64,000 nt of DNA from Myroides odoratus (GCF_001549985.1 NZ_LROZ01000001.1:620001-684000); one strand, 5' to 3'. Positions 9,377-19,441 are shown, counted from the stretch's first letter. The notes: generated from the sequence alone by a model not told the origin. Program-made: numbers and translations.

Positions 9377-10891
<1,515 letters not shown>

Positions 10892-10914
10892 TAATCACTT
10901 AAAAAACAACTATT

Positions 10915-11196
10915 ATGAGATTAGAAATTGTATCACCTGAAGCGACCTTATTCGCTGGAGAAGTTACTTCTGTATCAGTTCCAGGTGTTAATGGTGAGTT
11001 TCAAATGCTAAACAATCACGCGGCTATTGTTTCTTTATTGACCAAAGGAAACGTGAAGTTTACTGGAACTAACATTTCTATTAAAGAGCCATTTAATTCA
11101 AAGTTCGTTAAAGTTAGCAACGATACGTACCACTTACCTATCAATATGGGTACTGTTGAATTAAGTGATAACAAGATTATTATTTTAGCTAATTAA
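10915..11196 (+). CDS. atpC: F1F0 ATP synthase subunit epsilon (short form)
   Basis: A 93-residue subunit, 23 bp after atpD. The N-terminal beta-sandwich is clear (LEIVSPEATLFAGEVTSVSVPGV, with the family motif GEFQMLNNHA). The usual C-terminal two-helix arm of about 45 residues that inhibits ATP hydrolysis in many bacteria is missing. Short epsilon subunits of this size are normal in Bacteroidota, so this is not a truncation by mutation. A strong terminator follows. Confidence 0.95.
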   Translation: MRLEIVSPEATLFAGEVTSVSVPGVNGEFQMLNNHAAIVSLLTKGNVKFTGTNISIKEPFNSKFVKVSNDTYHLPINMGTVELSDNKIIILAN

Positions 11197-11212
11197 TTAG
11201 CTAATACCTTAT

Positions 11213-11246
11213 AAAAAAGCCCGATTCTCTCGAATCGGGCTTTTTT
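11213..11246 (+). terminator. Rho-independent terminator after atpC
   Basis: A 15-bp perfect stem, AAAAAAGCCCGATTC with loop TCTC, ends in a T run. It lies 17 bp after the atpC stop. Confidence 0.95.
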
Positions 11247-11302
11247 CATTACTATACGCTCTCCTGTAGATAAGAGCATCTAATCGGACTAAAAATAAAT
11301 CC

Positions 11303-11343
11303 AAAAAAAAAGTCTTACAAGATTTCTTGTAAGACTTTTTTTT
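11303..11343 (-). terminator. Terminator of the tRNA-Asn pair
   Basis: AAGTCTTACAAG (11310-11321) and CTTGTAAGACTT (11326-11337) form a 12-bp perfect stem with loop ATTT, flanked by A and T runs. It lies immediately 3' of the minus-strand tRNA genes. Confidence 0.9.
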
Positions 11344-11344
11344 G

Positions 11345-11418
11345 CTCCCCCTCTTGGGCTCGAACCAAGGACCCTCTGATTAACAGTCAGATGCTCTAAC
11401 CAACTGAGCTAAGGAGGA
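11345..11418 (-). tRNA. tRNA-Asn (GTT), copy 2
   Basis: The minus strand folds as a 74-nt tRNA: acceptor TCCTCCT pairs with AGGGGGA, the D arm is GCTC/GAGC, and the anticodon loop CTGTTAA gives GTT. The T arm is TTGG-TTCGAGC-CCAA-like. The terminal CCA is not encoded. The sequence is identical to the copy at 11467-11540, from which it is separated by a 48-bp spacer. Confidence 0.95.
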
Positions 11419-11466
11419 AGGTATTTTATACCTACCTAAAGGTTACACGTTTAAAGCATTGCTTTG

Positions 11467-11540
11467 CTCCCCCTCTTGGGCTCGAACCAAGGACCCTCTG
11501 ATTAACAGTCAGATGCTCTAACCAACTGAGCTAAGGAGGA
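11467..11540 (-). tRNA. tRNA-Asn (GTT), copy 1
   Basis: A 74-nt tRNA gene identical to the one at 11345-11418 (122-bp period). It is the first to be transcribed from the promoter at 11565-11594. The spacer to copy 2 begins with a small hairpin, AGGTAT-TTT-ATACCT (11419-11433), that may help processing. Confidence 0.95.
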
Positions 11541-11564
11541 AGGTGTGTTACCTTTATTGCGATG

Positions 11565-11594
11565 CAAATATAGTGTGTTTTCTGCTTTTTGCAA
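11565..11594 (-). promoter_or_regulatory. Promoter of the tRNA-Asn pair
   Basis: On the minus strand TTG (11594-11592), a 19-bp spacer and TATATTTG (11572-11565) give a full Bacteroidota promoter. The -7 element ends 24 bp before the tRNA 5' end. The tRNA-Met promoter at 54354-54383 has the same spacing and the same -7 octamer. Confidence 0.8.
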
Positions 11595-11622
11595 ATATTT
11601 TAAAGAAAAAAACTCACTTTTT

Positions 11623-12273
11623 TCAGCTCTCTCCTTTGAGTGTAGGCAATCCCAAACGATAACGAGTTGCTATCAAACGAATTACAAAAACAGAGGCTGC
11701 AGTAGAAATTTGAACAATGGCAGCATCTAAACCAATAGCTTGGAGTATATAGTAGATAAATACCCCAAAAATACAAGCTAGTGCATACCATTCTTGTCTA
11801 AAAATAGCCGGAATCTCATTGATTAAAATATCTCGAATCATACCTCCTACCACTCCTGTTATGGTAGCCATGATAGCAACCACCCAAAAAGGATAACCTA
11901 ACGCTAGGGTTTTTTCGGTACCTACTACCACAAATAATCCCAACCCAATACTATCAAACCACAAAAACGTATTATTTAAGCGAATTAATTTTTGCGGGAA
12001 TATAATCACCAGCATCAAAGCGACAATCGTACACCAGATATATACACTGGTCAACATCCAAAAGGGAGTAACCCCCAGTAATATATCACGCAATGTACCT
12101 CCACCTGTTGCGGTAACAAAACCAACGACAAAAGCGCCAAACCAATCGACATTCTTAGCAGAGGCTAAACGAATACCCGAAATGGCAAATGCAATGGTAC
12201 CAAAAAACTCAATTACATCAACAAACTTAATTGCCAACCAAAACTTCACAAAGGTTTCCATCAACTCATTCAT
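11623..12273 (-). CDS. Trimeric intracellular cation (TRIC) channel family protein
   Basis: A 216-residue inner-membrane protein with about seven hydrophobic helices. It shows the internal repeat of the prokaryotic TRIC / UPF0126 (YadS) family: GTIAFAISGIRLA and TGGGTLRDILLG in the first half, GVVGGMIRDILINEIP in the second. Prokaryotic TRIC proteins form homotrimeric monovalent cation channels. It lies 22 bp after the aldehyde dehydrogenase gene and is probably co-transcribed with it. Whether it works as a channel here is inferred from the family. Confidence 0.88.
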   Translation of the reverse strand: MNELMETFVKFWLAIKFVDVIEFFGTIAFAISGIRLASAKNVDWFGAFVVGFVTATGGGTLRDILLGVTPFWMLTSVYIWCTIVALMLVIIFPQKLIRLNNTFLWFDSIGLGLFVVVGTEKTLALGYPFWVVAIMATITGVVGGMIRDILINEIPAIFRQEWYALACIFGVFIYYILQAIGLDAAIVQISTAASVFVIRLIATRYRLGLPTLKGES

Positions 12274-12295
12274 AGATCAAACCGTATTTTCGCTA

Positions 12296-13588
12296 TTACT
12301 TAATTACCACTGTCTTCTTATTGACAAATGCGAGCAATCCTTCAACTGACATTTCTCTTCCTACTCCAGAAAATTTATTCCCACCAAAAGGTACACGAGG
12401 ATCAGAGATGACCATTTCATTAATAAAGACAGCGCCATCGTCAAACAGGTGTATGTATTTTTTTAATTGATCAATATCTTTGCCAAAAATAGACACGCCC
12501 AGACCAAAACGAGAGTCATTGCTCAAGGCTATTGCTTCTTCTATGGTCTCGAATCCAACTACCACCGCTAAAGGACCGAACGTTTCTTGCGTAAAAGCGG
12601 GCATTTGATCTGTAACATCCGTTAACACCGTAGGCTCAAACCAATTCTTATCGCGTTTTCCTCCACAAACCACACGAGCACCCAAGCGAACCGACTCATT
12701 TAAGATCGTTTCTAGCTCAATTGCGAGATCTTCTCTTGCCATGAGACCTATTCCTGTAGAAAGACTCATTACGTCTCCCTGTTTTAGTTTTTTGGCTTCT
12801 TTCGCTAATCGCAAGGTAAATTCTTCACGTAAAGATTCATGTACTAAAAAACGCTTAGCCGCAATACAACTTTGTCCTGTATTCTGAAAACGTGCATTCA
12901 CTGCAAGTGGAACAATCTCATCCAAATCAACATCTTTAGTCACAATAAATGCATTGCTTCCGCCTAGCTCTAATAACACGGGTTTAATTAAACTACCCGC
13001 TTTCTGAGCCACAGCACTTCCAGCAGGTTCGCTTCCCGTTAGGGACACCCCTTTGACCGCAGGATGTTCAATGACCTCTTCCACTTCTTTTCCAGGCAAA
13101 GTCAAATTGAAATAAACTTGCTCAAAACCTTCTACAGCAAAACAGGATTCTAAGGCCTTAGCAGAAAAAGGTACGTTACTCGCATGCTTCAGCAAAACGG
13201 TATTCCCCGCTAATAAGGTGGGAATAGCAAAGCGAAATACTTGCCAAAATGGATAATTCCAAGGCATTACTCCTAAGATAACGCCCATAGGATCATGGAC
13301 AATATAGGTTTCGGACCACTTCGTTTGGATGTGACGTCCTTGCAAAATCTCCTCCCCCTCTGCAATATAATAATCAATCAAGGTTGCACTTTTTTCTACT
13401 TCAGCGATTGCTTGACTCAAAGGTTTGAACATATCCTGCGTAATCACCGCACCATATCGCTCTTTGTTGAGCAATAACTTTTCTTTTACTTTTTTGAGGT
13501 AGGCTATGCGCTCCTCCAAGGCAATTTTACTCCATCTTTGATAAGCACTTGCTGCCTGCTCTATTCTAATTTCTACTTCTTTTTTCAT
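12296..13588 (-). CDS. NAD(P)-dependent succinate-semialdehyde dehydrogenase-type aldehyde dehydrogenase
   Basis: A 430-residue ALDH superfamily enzyme. The catalytic glutamate is in [10 protein letters not shown] and the nucleophilic cysteine in [12 protein letters not shown]. The Rossmann part has [11 protein letters not shown], and the C-terminal [13 protein letters not shown] motif is complete. The pattern is closest to the succinate-semialdehyde dehydrogenase branch (GabD/Sad), which oxidises succinate semialdehyde to succinate; other aldehydes are possible. It is slightly shorter than the usual 450-460 residues, mainly at the N-terminus. It precedes the TRIC gene in a two-gene unit. Confidence 0.85.
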   Translation of the reverse strand: MKKEVEIRIEQAASAYQRWSKIALEERIAYLKKVKEKLLLNKERYGAVITQDMFKPLSQAIAEVEKSATLIDYYIAEGEEILQGRHIQTKWSETYIVHDPMGVILGVMPWNYPFWQVFRFAIPTLLAGNTVLLKHASNVPFSAKALESCFAVEGFEQVYFNLTLPGKEVEEVIEHPAVKGVSLTGSEPAGSAVAQKAGSLIKPVLLELGGSNAFIVTKDVDLDEIVPLAVNARFQNTGQSCIAAKRFLVHESLREEFTLRLAKEAKKLKQGDVMSLSTGIGLMAREDLAIELETILNESVRLGARVVCGGKRDKNWFEPTVLTDVTDQMPAFTQETFGPLAVVVGFETIEEAIALSNDSRFGLGVSIFGKDIDQLKKYIHLFDDGAVFINEMVISDPRVPFGGNKFSGVGREMSVEGLLAFVNKKTVVIK

Positions 13589-13755
13589 AGTAATGCGTCT
13601 TTTATCTTCTAAATTTACAACATCGTCTACACTAATCTTACTTCTTGCTAAAAAAAAGACAAGATTCTTTTACAAGCTCACTTCTGACCCACTGCTTAGA
13701 AAAAAATTCTATACCGCGATCAAAATTAGAAAAGCCATCCTTTCAATATAACGTT

Positions 13756-13763
13756 TATCTTTG
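13756..13763 (+). promoter_or_regulatory. -7 element TATCTTTG upstream of the 58-aa membrane protein
   Basis: TATCTTTG fits TAnnTTTG and ends 20 bp before ATG 13784, a usual leader length. This supports the small gene being real. No clear -33 TTG. Confidence 0.55.
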
Positions 13764-13783
13764 TAGAATCAAATTATACCATC

Positions 13784-13960
13784 ATGGATAAAAATGTAAA
13801 ATTGTTAACCTTCGGACTCGTGCTTTTTGCTTTAAGCTTGATTTTAAAAGCAACCCAAATCATCACAACTGGAATTAGCACCGTAATTATCCTAATTGGA
13901 TTCGCTTTTATCGTTGTTTCTTTATATCGTTTAGTGTTTATCAAACTGCGCAAGAAATAG
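13784..13960 (+). CDS. Small two-helix membrane protein of unknown function (58 aa)
   Basis: An ATG-to-TAG frame of 58 codons encodes MDKNVKLLTF followed by two hydrophobic segments (about 10-22 and 33-50) joined by a short polar turn (KATQIITTGIS), ending in a basic tail (KLRKK). The positive tail predicts a cytoplasmic C-terminus. A good -7 element lies at the right distance and the frame uses ordinary flavobacterial codons, so I regard it as a real gene. I do not recognise a named family. Its stop is followed within 10 bp by the heptamer repeat array. Confidence 0.7.
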   Translation: MDKNVKLLTFGLVLFALSLILKATQIITTGISTVIILIGFAFIVVSLYRLVFIKLRKK

Positions 13961-13966
13961 TATTAT

Positions 13967-14064
13967 TGTTAACGGTTGACAGTTTACGGTGAACGGTGGG
14001 CAGTTTACGGTTGACAGTTTATAGTTTACAGTTTACGGTTTACAGTTTACGGTGAACGGCTTAG
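13967..14064 (+). repeat. Tandem heptamer array, consensus [AG]GTTTAC, about 14 units
   Basis: From 13967 the sequence divides into consecutive 7-mers without phase slip: TGTTAAC, GGTTGAC, AGTTTAC, GGTGAAC and so on through GGTGAAC at 14051-14057, then a decayed unit. Five units are exactly AGTTTAC. Related 7-mers occur in reverse orientation at 40023-40057 and as two units at 54535-54548. The array lies between convergent genes and carries no gene. Confidence 0.85.
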
Positions 14065-14112
14065 GGTATCTTATAAACGAAGAAAAACGGAGCCTTACCA
14101 AAAATCAAAACA

Positions 14113-14150
14113 CAAAAAAAACAGCAATAAGCTACTGCTTATCACTGTTT
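14113..14150 (-). terminator. Terminator after threonine dehydrogenase
   Basis: AAACAG...ATAAGC and GCTTAT...CTGTTT form a 14-position stem with two internal mismatches and loop TACT, followed on the minus strand by eight T residues. It lies 44 bp past the stop. Confidence 0.75.
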
Positions 14151-14193
14151 CTTTATCTATATATCAACTACTCTTTTCAAAGTAGTTCACCTT

Positions 14194-15147
14194 TTATTTC
14201 TTTAAAACCTGAGTTAAATTTTCAAGCATCACTTCAGTCATAGAAGATAAGTCATACTTGTGTTTCCAGTTCCAATCCTGTTGTGCACAACTGTCATCAA
14301 TACTCGCTGGCCAACTATCAGCGATAGCTTGGCGGAAATCGGGTTCATAAGCAATTGTAAAGTCAGGGATATGCTTGGTAATTTCCGCTGCAATTTCCTC
14401 AGGTGTAAATGAAATTCCACCTAAATTGTATGAAGAGCGAATCTTAACCGATTCTTTTGGTGCTTGCATGATTCCTACTGTAGCATCTAATGCATCATCC
14501 ATATACATCATTGGCAATCCTGTTTGCTCTGATAAGAAACAGTTGTAGTGTTTATCTTCAATTGCTTTATAAAAAATATCTACCGCATAATCCGTCGTTC
14601 CACCACCTGGAGGAGTTGTCCAAGAAATCAAACCTGGATAACGGATACTGCGTACGTCAACTCCGTATTTATTGAAGTAATATTCACACCAACGCTCTCC
14701 GGTTTGTTTTGAGATTCCGTATACTGTACTTGGTTCCATTACGGTATACTGAGGTGTATTTTCTCTTGGAGTTGTCGGTCCAAATACGGCGATTGAAGAT
14801 GGCCAAAATATTTTTTTAATTTTTCCTTCTTTCGCTAAATTTAAAACGTGAAATAAAGAGTTCATGTTTAACTCCCAAGCAAAAGCAGGATTTTTTTCTG
14901 CTGTTGCTGAAAGCAAGGCAGCCATTAAATAAACCTCTTCTACTTGATGTTTTTCAATCACCTGAGCAACAGCATCAAACTCCATTGCATTGACAATTTC
15001 AAAAGGTCCTGAGCTCATCAAAGCGTCATTTCCCTCTCTAATATCAGAAGCGATAACATTGTCATTTCCATAGATACCACGCAACTTTAACGTAAGTTCA
15101 GAGCCAATTTGTCCACAAGCTCCAATAATTAATATTTTGGTTCCCAT
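14194..15147 (-). CDS. L-threonine 3-dehydrogenase, SDR/epimerase type
   Basis: A 317-residue NAD-dependent enzyme that oxidises L-threonine at C3 to 2-amino-3-oxobutyrate. The N-terminal Rossmann motif is GACGQIG, the acidic residue ending strand 2 is in ASDIR, and the catalytic Tyr-Lys pair is YGISK. The segments WPSSIAVFGP, SIRYPGLISW and PMMYMDDALDAT are characteristic of the short-chain (UDP-galactose epimerase-like) threonine dehydrogenases known from Flavobacterium, unrelated to zinc-dependent Tdh. ATG 15147 was chosen because it places the Rossmann strand at the N-terminus and because the promoter at 15168-15198 lies upstream of it, inside the longer frame. Confidence 0.92.
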   Translation of the reverse strand: MGTKILIIGACGQIGSELTLKLRGIYGNDNVIASDIREGNDALMSSGPFEIVNAMEFDAVAQVIEKHQVEEVYLMAALLSATAEKNPAFAWELNMNSLFHVLNLAKEGKIKKIFWPSSIAVFGPTTPRENTPQYTVMEPSTVYGISKQTGERWCEYYFNKYGVDVRSIRYPGLISWTTPPGGGTTDYAVDIFYKAIEDKHYNCFLSEQTGLPMMYMDDALDATVGIMQAPKESVKIRSSYNLGGISFTPEEIAAEITKHIPDFTIAYEPDFRQAIADSWPASIDDSCAQQDWNWKHKYDLSSMTEVMLENLTQVLKK

Positions 15148-15167
15148 TTGTTTTGTATTTAGTTGCA

Positions 15168-15198
15168 CAAATATAGCCGTTGCCAAACAATAAATCAA
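15168..15198 (-). promoter_or_regulatory. Promoter of threonine dehydrogenase
   Basis: On the minus strand TTG (15198-15196), a 20-bp spacer and TATATTTG (15175-15168) match the Bacteroidota promoter pattern. The -7 element ends 20 bp before ATG 15147. Confidence 0.7.
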
Positions 15199-15316
15199 TG
15201 TAAAAAAGGACAATTCTATCAGAGAACAAATAAAATTTTGCTTTAATCTCCCATCAATTGATTGAAATTCGCTATGGTTTATCGCAAAGCAAGTCGAATA
15301 AATTCAATAACATTCG

Positions 15317-15324
15317 TAAATTTG
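15317..15324 (+). promoter_or_regulatory. -7 element TAAATTTG upstream of the lipoprotein-mfd unit
   Basis: TAAATTTG fits TAnnTTTG and ends 19 bp before ATG 15344. It supports that start over a TTG at 15329. Confidence 0.6.
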
Positions 15325-15343
15325 AGGTTTGAAATTCAAGGAT

Positions 15344-15946
15344 ATGAAAAACATTTGGACGATTATACTGTTGGTACTTAGTTTGAATCTAACCTCTTGT
15401 AAGAAAGAAGTGGATCAAAGTGCCATAGAGCAAACCAAATTACAACAATACAACGATAGTGTGTTTACGCATTTAATGAAGGAATGGAAGTTCAAGATTC
15501 CGAAAACCTCGAAAGAACTAACCCCTATTCTCGAAGACTGGAAAGCGTGGACAAACCTCATCAATGAATTGAAGTTACGTCCAGTGTCCACGATTGGGGC
15601 CTTCCAAAAAAAGGCGGTCACCCTGAGTGAAATAGCAGAAAACCTTCCTTATCAAGGATATCCAGCTGCCTTAGATACTCCTGACATCAAAATCAGATAC
15701 TCGACCTTATTGACTTCTTTCCAGAATTTGGATATGTATATCAATTTAAATCCTGTGAATATCGAAAAAGTCGACGAGTGGTTGGACAATATTCAACTTA
15801 ACTTGGATGATATCGTGCGCATGATGGATGAAAATTTAGTTCGTCAAAACTATGCAAAAGAAGCAGGAGAAGATGCGATGCTACACGAAATGGAAGAATT
15901 TAGAAATGATATGCGAAAAGCAAATCCCGAAGAAGAATTAGAATAA
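15344..15946 (+). CDS. Putative lipoprotein of unknown function
   Basis: A 200-residue exported protein. The signal peptide MKNIWTIILLVLSLNLTSC ends in a lipobox with cysteine 19. The mature part is largely alpha-helical, Leu- and Asp/Glu-rich, with a strongly acidic end (ANPEEELE). I do not recognise the family. The start at 15344 is set by the lipobox and the promoter 19 bp upstream. It lies 3 bp before mfd and is probably co-transcribed, but an envelope lipoprotein has no obvious link to DNA repair. Confidence 0.75.
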   Translation: MKNIWTIILLVLSLNLTSCKKEVDQSAIEQTKLQQYNDSVFTHLMKEWKFKIPKTSKELTPILEDWKAWTNLINELKLRPVSTIGAFQKKAVTLSEIAENLPYQGYPAALDTPDIKIRYSTLLTSFQNLDMYINLNPVNIEKVDEWLDNIQLNLDDIVRMMDENLVRQNYAKEAGEDAMLHEMEEFRNDMRKANPEEELE

Positions 15947-15949
15947 CCT

Positions 15950-18900
15950 ATGGAATTAAAACAATATTTTAATGAGGCTGTACAAACCCAACAAGTTGTA
16001 CAAGATTTATTAAATAGTCGACAACCCCTACTTTTTAAAGGTATACTAGGATCTGCTCTATCTTTTCAGCTGGAGAGTCTCTTTCGTCAGACTGAACTTC
16101 CCTTTTTATTAATTTTCAACGACAAAGAGGAAGCCGCATATTATCTTAATGATTTAGAACACTTCATCAACAAACAAGATGTACTTTTCTATCCAGGATC
16201 GTATCGTCGTCCGTATCAAATTGAAGAAACAGACAATGCGAATGTACTCTTGCGTGCAGAAGTATTAAACCGCATTAGCTCACGCAAAAAACCAGCGATT
16301 ATTGTTTCCTACGCGGAAGCCATTTTTGAAAAAGTAGTCACCAAAAAGGTATTAGAGAAGAATACGCTAAAAGTACACGTTGGGGATCAATTGTCGATTG
16401 ATTTCGTGAACGAAACACTATTTGAATATAACTTCAAACGCGTAGATTTCGTTGCTGAACCTGGTGAATTTTCTGTTCGCGGTGGAATCATTGACGTTTT
16501 TTCTTTTTCGAATGACAATCCGTATCGCATTGAATTTTTTGGCGATGAAATTGACAGTATTCGAACCTTTGATGTGGAGACCCAGTTATCTGTCGATAAG
16601 CAAAAGAAAATCACCATTATTCCCAATGTTGAAAATAAATTTACTGCTGAAACAAGAGAAAGTTTCCTAGAATATATTTCAGAGAAAACAGTTGTTTTTG
16701 CACAAAATACAGCTTTTATTGTTGATCAATTGAATCACAATTTTGAAAAAGCTCAGACCATTTTTGAAAAATTAAACAAAGAACTCAAGTATTCCAATCC
16801 GAATGAGATGTTCCTGCATGGGGACACCTTTTTACGTCAAGTGGAATTATTCAATTACATTGAGCTCACCGATAGTAAGCACATTACTCCCAAAAAACAG
16901 TATGTGTTTCACACCAAACCTCAACCGTCTTTCAATAAGCAATTTGATTTATTGGTCCGCAATCTGAATGATAATTCAGATCATGGTTATACCAATTATT
17001 TGTTCTGTGCTAACGAAAATCAAGCGCGTCGATTCAAGGATATTTTTGATGCCATGCGTGATGAAAATCAGAACCAAGTGGTCCAACAATACAAAACAGT
17101 TGTTACGCCGATTTATCAAGGTTTCATTGATGAAGAGAAACAAATTGCCTGTTATACGGATCACCAAATTTTTGAGCGATACCACAAGTTTACCCTTAAA
17201 AATGGATACACCAAAAAGCAGACAATCACGTTAAAAGAAATCTCTTCCTTAACGGTTGGTGATTATGTAACGCATATTGATCATGGAATTGGAAAATTTG
17301 GGGGATTACAAAAGATTCAAGTAGAAGGCAAAACGCAAGAAGCGATTAAATTAGTGTACGCGGATAATGATATTGTCTATGTGAGTATTCACTCCTTACA
17401 CAAGATTGCCAAGTACAATGGAAAAGATGGTGCTGTTCCTAAAATTCACAAATTAGGTTCTTCTGCTTGGAAAAACTTAAAAACGAAAACGAAAGCACGA
17501 GTTAAAACCATTGCATTTAACTTAATTCAATTATACGCCAAGAGACGAACACAAAAAGGGTTTGCTTGTGCGCCAGACAGCTACTTGCAACATGAATTAG
17601 AAAGTTCGTTTATCTATGAAGATACTCCTGACCAATTAAAAGCCACCCAAGAAGTAAAAGCCGATATGGAACTAGATCGTCCTATGGACCGTTTAGTCTG
17701 TGGAGATGTTGGATTTGGAAAAACAGAGGTTGCGATTCGCGCCGCCTTCAAAATGGTTGATAATGGCAAACAAGTTGCTATTCTTGTTCCTACCACAATC
17801 TTGGCCTTTCAACATTTTAAAACGTTTGCTGAACGTTTGAAAGATATGCCCGTTCGCGTAAGTTATATTAATCGCTTCCGAACAGCCAAGCAAAAAAGCG
17901 ATATCTTACGTGATCTGGAAGCTGGACAAATTGATATCCTGATTGGAACCCATCAATTGGTCAACAAAAATGTAGTTTTCAAAGATTTAGGATTACTTAT
18001 TATTGATGAAGAACAAAAATTTGGTGTCGCAGTAAAGGATAAATTAAAGACGATTTCTGAGAATGTTGATACCCTTACTTTAACCGCAACCCCTATCCCA
18101 AGAACCCTCCAATTTTCACTGATGGCGGCACGAGATTTATCCGTGATCACTACGCCACCACCCAACCGATATCCAATTGAAACCAATGTTGTTGGATTTA
18201 ATGAGGAGATTATACGCGATGCTGTTGCTTATGAATTGGAACGCGGTGGACAAGTGTATTTTATCAATAATCGCATTGAGAATATACGCGAAGTAGCAGG
18301 TATGATTCAACGTTTAGTTCCCGATGCAAAGGTTGGTGTTGGCCATGGGCAAATGGATGGTAAGAAACTTGAGGAGTTGATGCTCGCTTTTATGGATGGC
18401 GAATTTGACGTACTCGTAGCTACTACCATTATTGAAAGTGGTTTGGATGTGCCTAATGCCAATACAATTCTAATCAACAATGCGAATAATTTTGGTTTAT
18501 CTGATTTACATCAGATGCGTGGTCGTGTAGGACGAAGCAATAAGAAAGCCTTCTGTTACTTCATTTGTCCTCCTTATTCTGCAATGACGGAAGAAGCACG
18601 CAAACGCATCCAAGCTTTGGAGCAATTTAGCGATTTAGGTAGTGGATTCAATATTGCCATGAAAGATTTAGAAATCCGAGGAGCTGGAGACATTTTAGGT
18701 GGAGAACAAAGTGGTTTTATCAATGAGATTGGTTTTGAAACCTACCAAAAAATCATGCAAGAGGCGATTGAAGAACTAAAAGAAAATGAATTCAAAGATT
18801 TATATCTCGAGGATAAAAAAGAAGAAAACAAAGTATTTGTTCGCGATTGTCAAATAGATACTGATTTTGAAATTTTGTTTCCGGATGAATATGTCAACAA

Positions 18901-19309
18901 TATTTCTGAGCGCTTAAACTTATACAATGAACTAAGTACCATTACCACAGAACCTGTATTAAAGGCATACGAACAGCGCTTGATTGACCGTTTTGGACCT
19001 CTTCCAAGACAGGCCGTTGCGCTTTTAGACAGTTTGCGTATCAAATGGCATGCAAGTAACCTTGGAATTGAAAAAGTGATCTTAAAACAAGGGAAAATGA
19101 TTTGCTATTTTATTGGAGATCAAAAATCAGGTTACTATACCTCTCCTAAGTTTAGACAAGTCTTAACCTTTGTTCAACAAAGTTCTCACTTGTGTAAAAT
19201 GCGAGAAAAAGAAACGAAAAATGGCTTGCGCTTGATGTTATCTTTTGAACAAGTCAAATCGATTAAAAAAGCATTGGAATATTTAGCAGGAATTGATGAA
19301 ATGAAATAA
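15950..19309 (+). CDS. mfd: Transcription-repair coupling factor
   Basis: A 1119-residue SF2 translocase that removes stalled RNA polymerase from lesions and recruits the UvrABC system. The order of domains is as in Mfd: a UvrB-like N-terminal part (FYPGSYRRPYQIEETDNANVL is shorter-linked than in E. coli, then FSVRGGIIDVFSF), a RNA-polymerase interaction (CarD/RID) domain with VTHIDHGIGKFGGL, then the RecG-like motor with Walker A CGDVGFGKTEVA, DEEQ box, TATPIPRTL and the QMRGRVGRS motif VI, and a C-terminal regulatory domain. It is close to the usual 1100-1150 residues. No unusual features. Confidence 0.97.
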   Translation: MELKQYFNEAVQTQQVVQDLLNSRQPLLFKGILGSALSFQLESLFRQTELPFLLIFNDKEEAAYYLNDLEHFINKQDVLFYPGSYRRPYQIEETDNANVLLRAEVLNRISSRKKPAIIVSYAEAIFEKVVTKKVLEKNTLKVHVGDQLSIDFVNETLFEYNFKRVDFVAEPGEFSVRGGIIDVFSFSNDNPYRIEFFGDEIDSIRTFDVETQLSVDKQKKITIIPNVENKFTAETRESFLEYISEKTVVFAQNTAFIVDQLNHNFEKAQTIFEKLNKELKYSNPNEMFLHGDTFLRQVELFNYIELTDSKHITPKKQYVFHTKPQPSFNKQFDLLVRNLNDNSDHGYTNYLFCANENQARRFKDIFDAMRDENQNQVVQQYKTVVTPIYQGFIDEEKQIACYTDHQIFERYHKFTLKNGYTKKQTITLKEISSLTVGDYVTHIDHGIGKFGGLQKIQVEGKTQEAIKLVYADNDIVYVSIHSLHKIAKYNGKDGAVPKIHKLGSSAWKNLKTKTKARVKTIAFNLIQLYAKRRTQKGFACAPDSYLQHELESSFIYEDTPDQLKATQEVKADMELDRPMDRLVCGDVGFGKTEVAIRAAFKMVDNGKQVAILVPTTILAFQHFKTFAERLKDMPVRVSYINRFRTAKQKSDILRDLEAGQIDILIGTHQLVNKNVVFKDLGLLIIDEEQKFGVAVKDKLKTISENVDTLTLTATPIPRTLQFSLMAARDLSVITTPPPNRYPIETNVVGFNEEIIRDAVAYELERGGQVYFINNRIENIREVAGMIQRLVPDAKVGVGHGQMDGKKLEELMLAFMDGEFDVLVATTIIESGLDVPNANTILINNANNFGLSDLHQMRGRVGRSNKKAFCYFICPPYSAMTEEARKRIQALEQFSDLGSGFNIAMKDLEIRGAGDILGGEQSGFINEIGFETYQKIMQEAIEELKENEFKDLYLEDKKEENKVFVRDCQIDTDFEILFPDEYVNNISERLNLYNELSTITTEPVLKAYEQRLIDRFGPLPRQAVALLDSLRIKWHASNLGIEKVILKQGKMICYFIGDQKSGYYTSPKFRQVLTFVQQSSHLCKMREKETKNGLRLMLSFEQVKSIKKALEYLAGIDEMK

Positions 19310-19320
19310 AATGGAGATGA

Positions 19321-19362
19321 GTTGTGGGTTATAGGTTATGAGGTAAGGGTTATGGGTGAATG
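19321..19362 (+). repeat. Tandem heptamers, GTTATGG-like, six units
   Basis: GTTGTGG, GTTATAG, GTTATGA, GGTAAGG, GTTATGG and GTGAATG follow one another in an exact 7-bp phase just after the mfd stop. The sequence family differs from the GTTTAC array at 13967. Confidence 0.7.
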
Positions 19363-19406
19363 AAAACCTTTAATCGGTAAATCTCACAAAGCACAAACCT
19401 CACTTA

Positions 19407-19441
19407 ATGGAGAAGAGAAATGAGAAAAGGGAGAAGAGTGA
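19407..19441 (+). repeat. Purine-only tandem heptamers, AGAGAAA-like, five units
   Basis: ATGGAGA, AGAGAAA, TGAGAAA, AGGGAGA and AGAGTGA are in exact 7-bp phase. A similar purine-rich run (AAAAGTG, AGAAGTG, AAAAGAT) occurs at 39989-40009. The rest of the 318-bp mfd/M16 gap holds two terminators and no credible gene. Confidence 0.65.

Noticed and set aside
13967..14064. CRISPR array
   Set aside because: Units are 7 bp, directly adjacent and degenerate, with no spacers and no cas genes.
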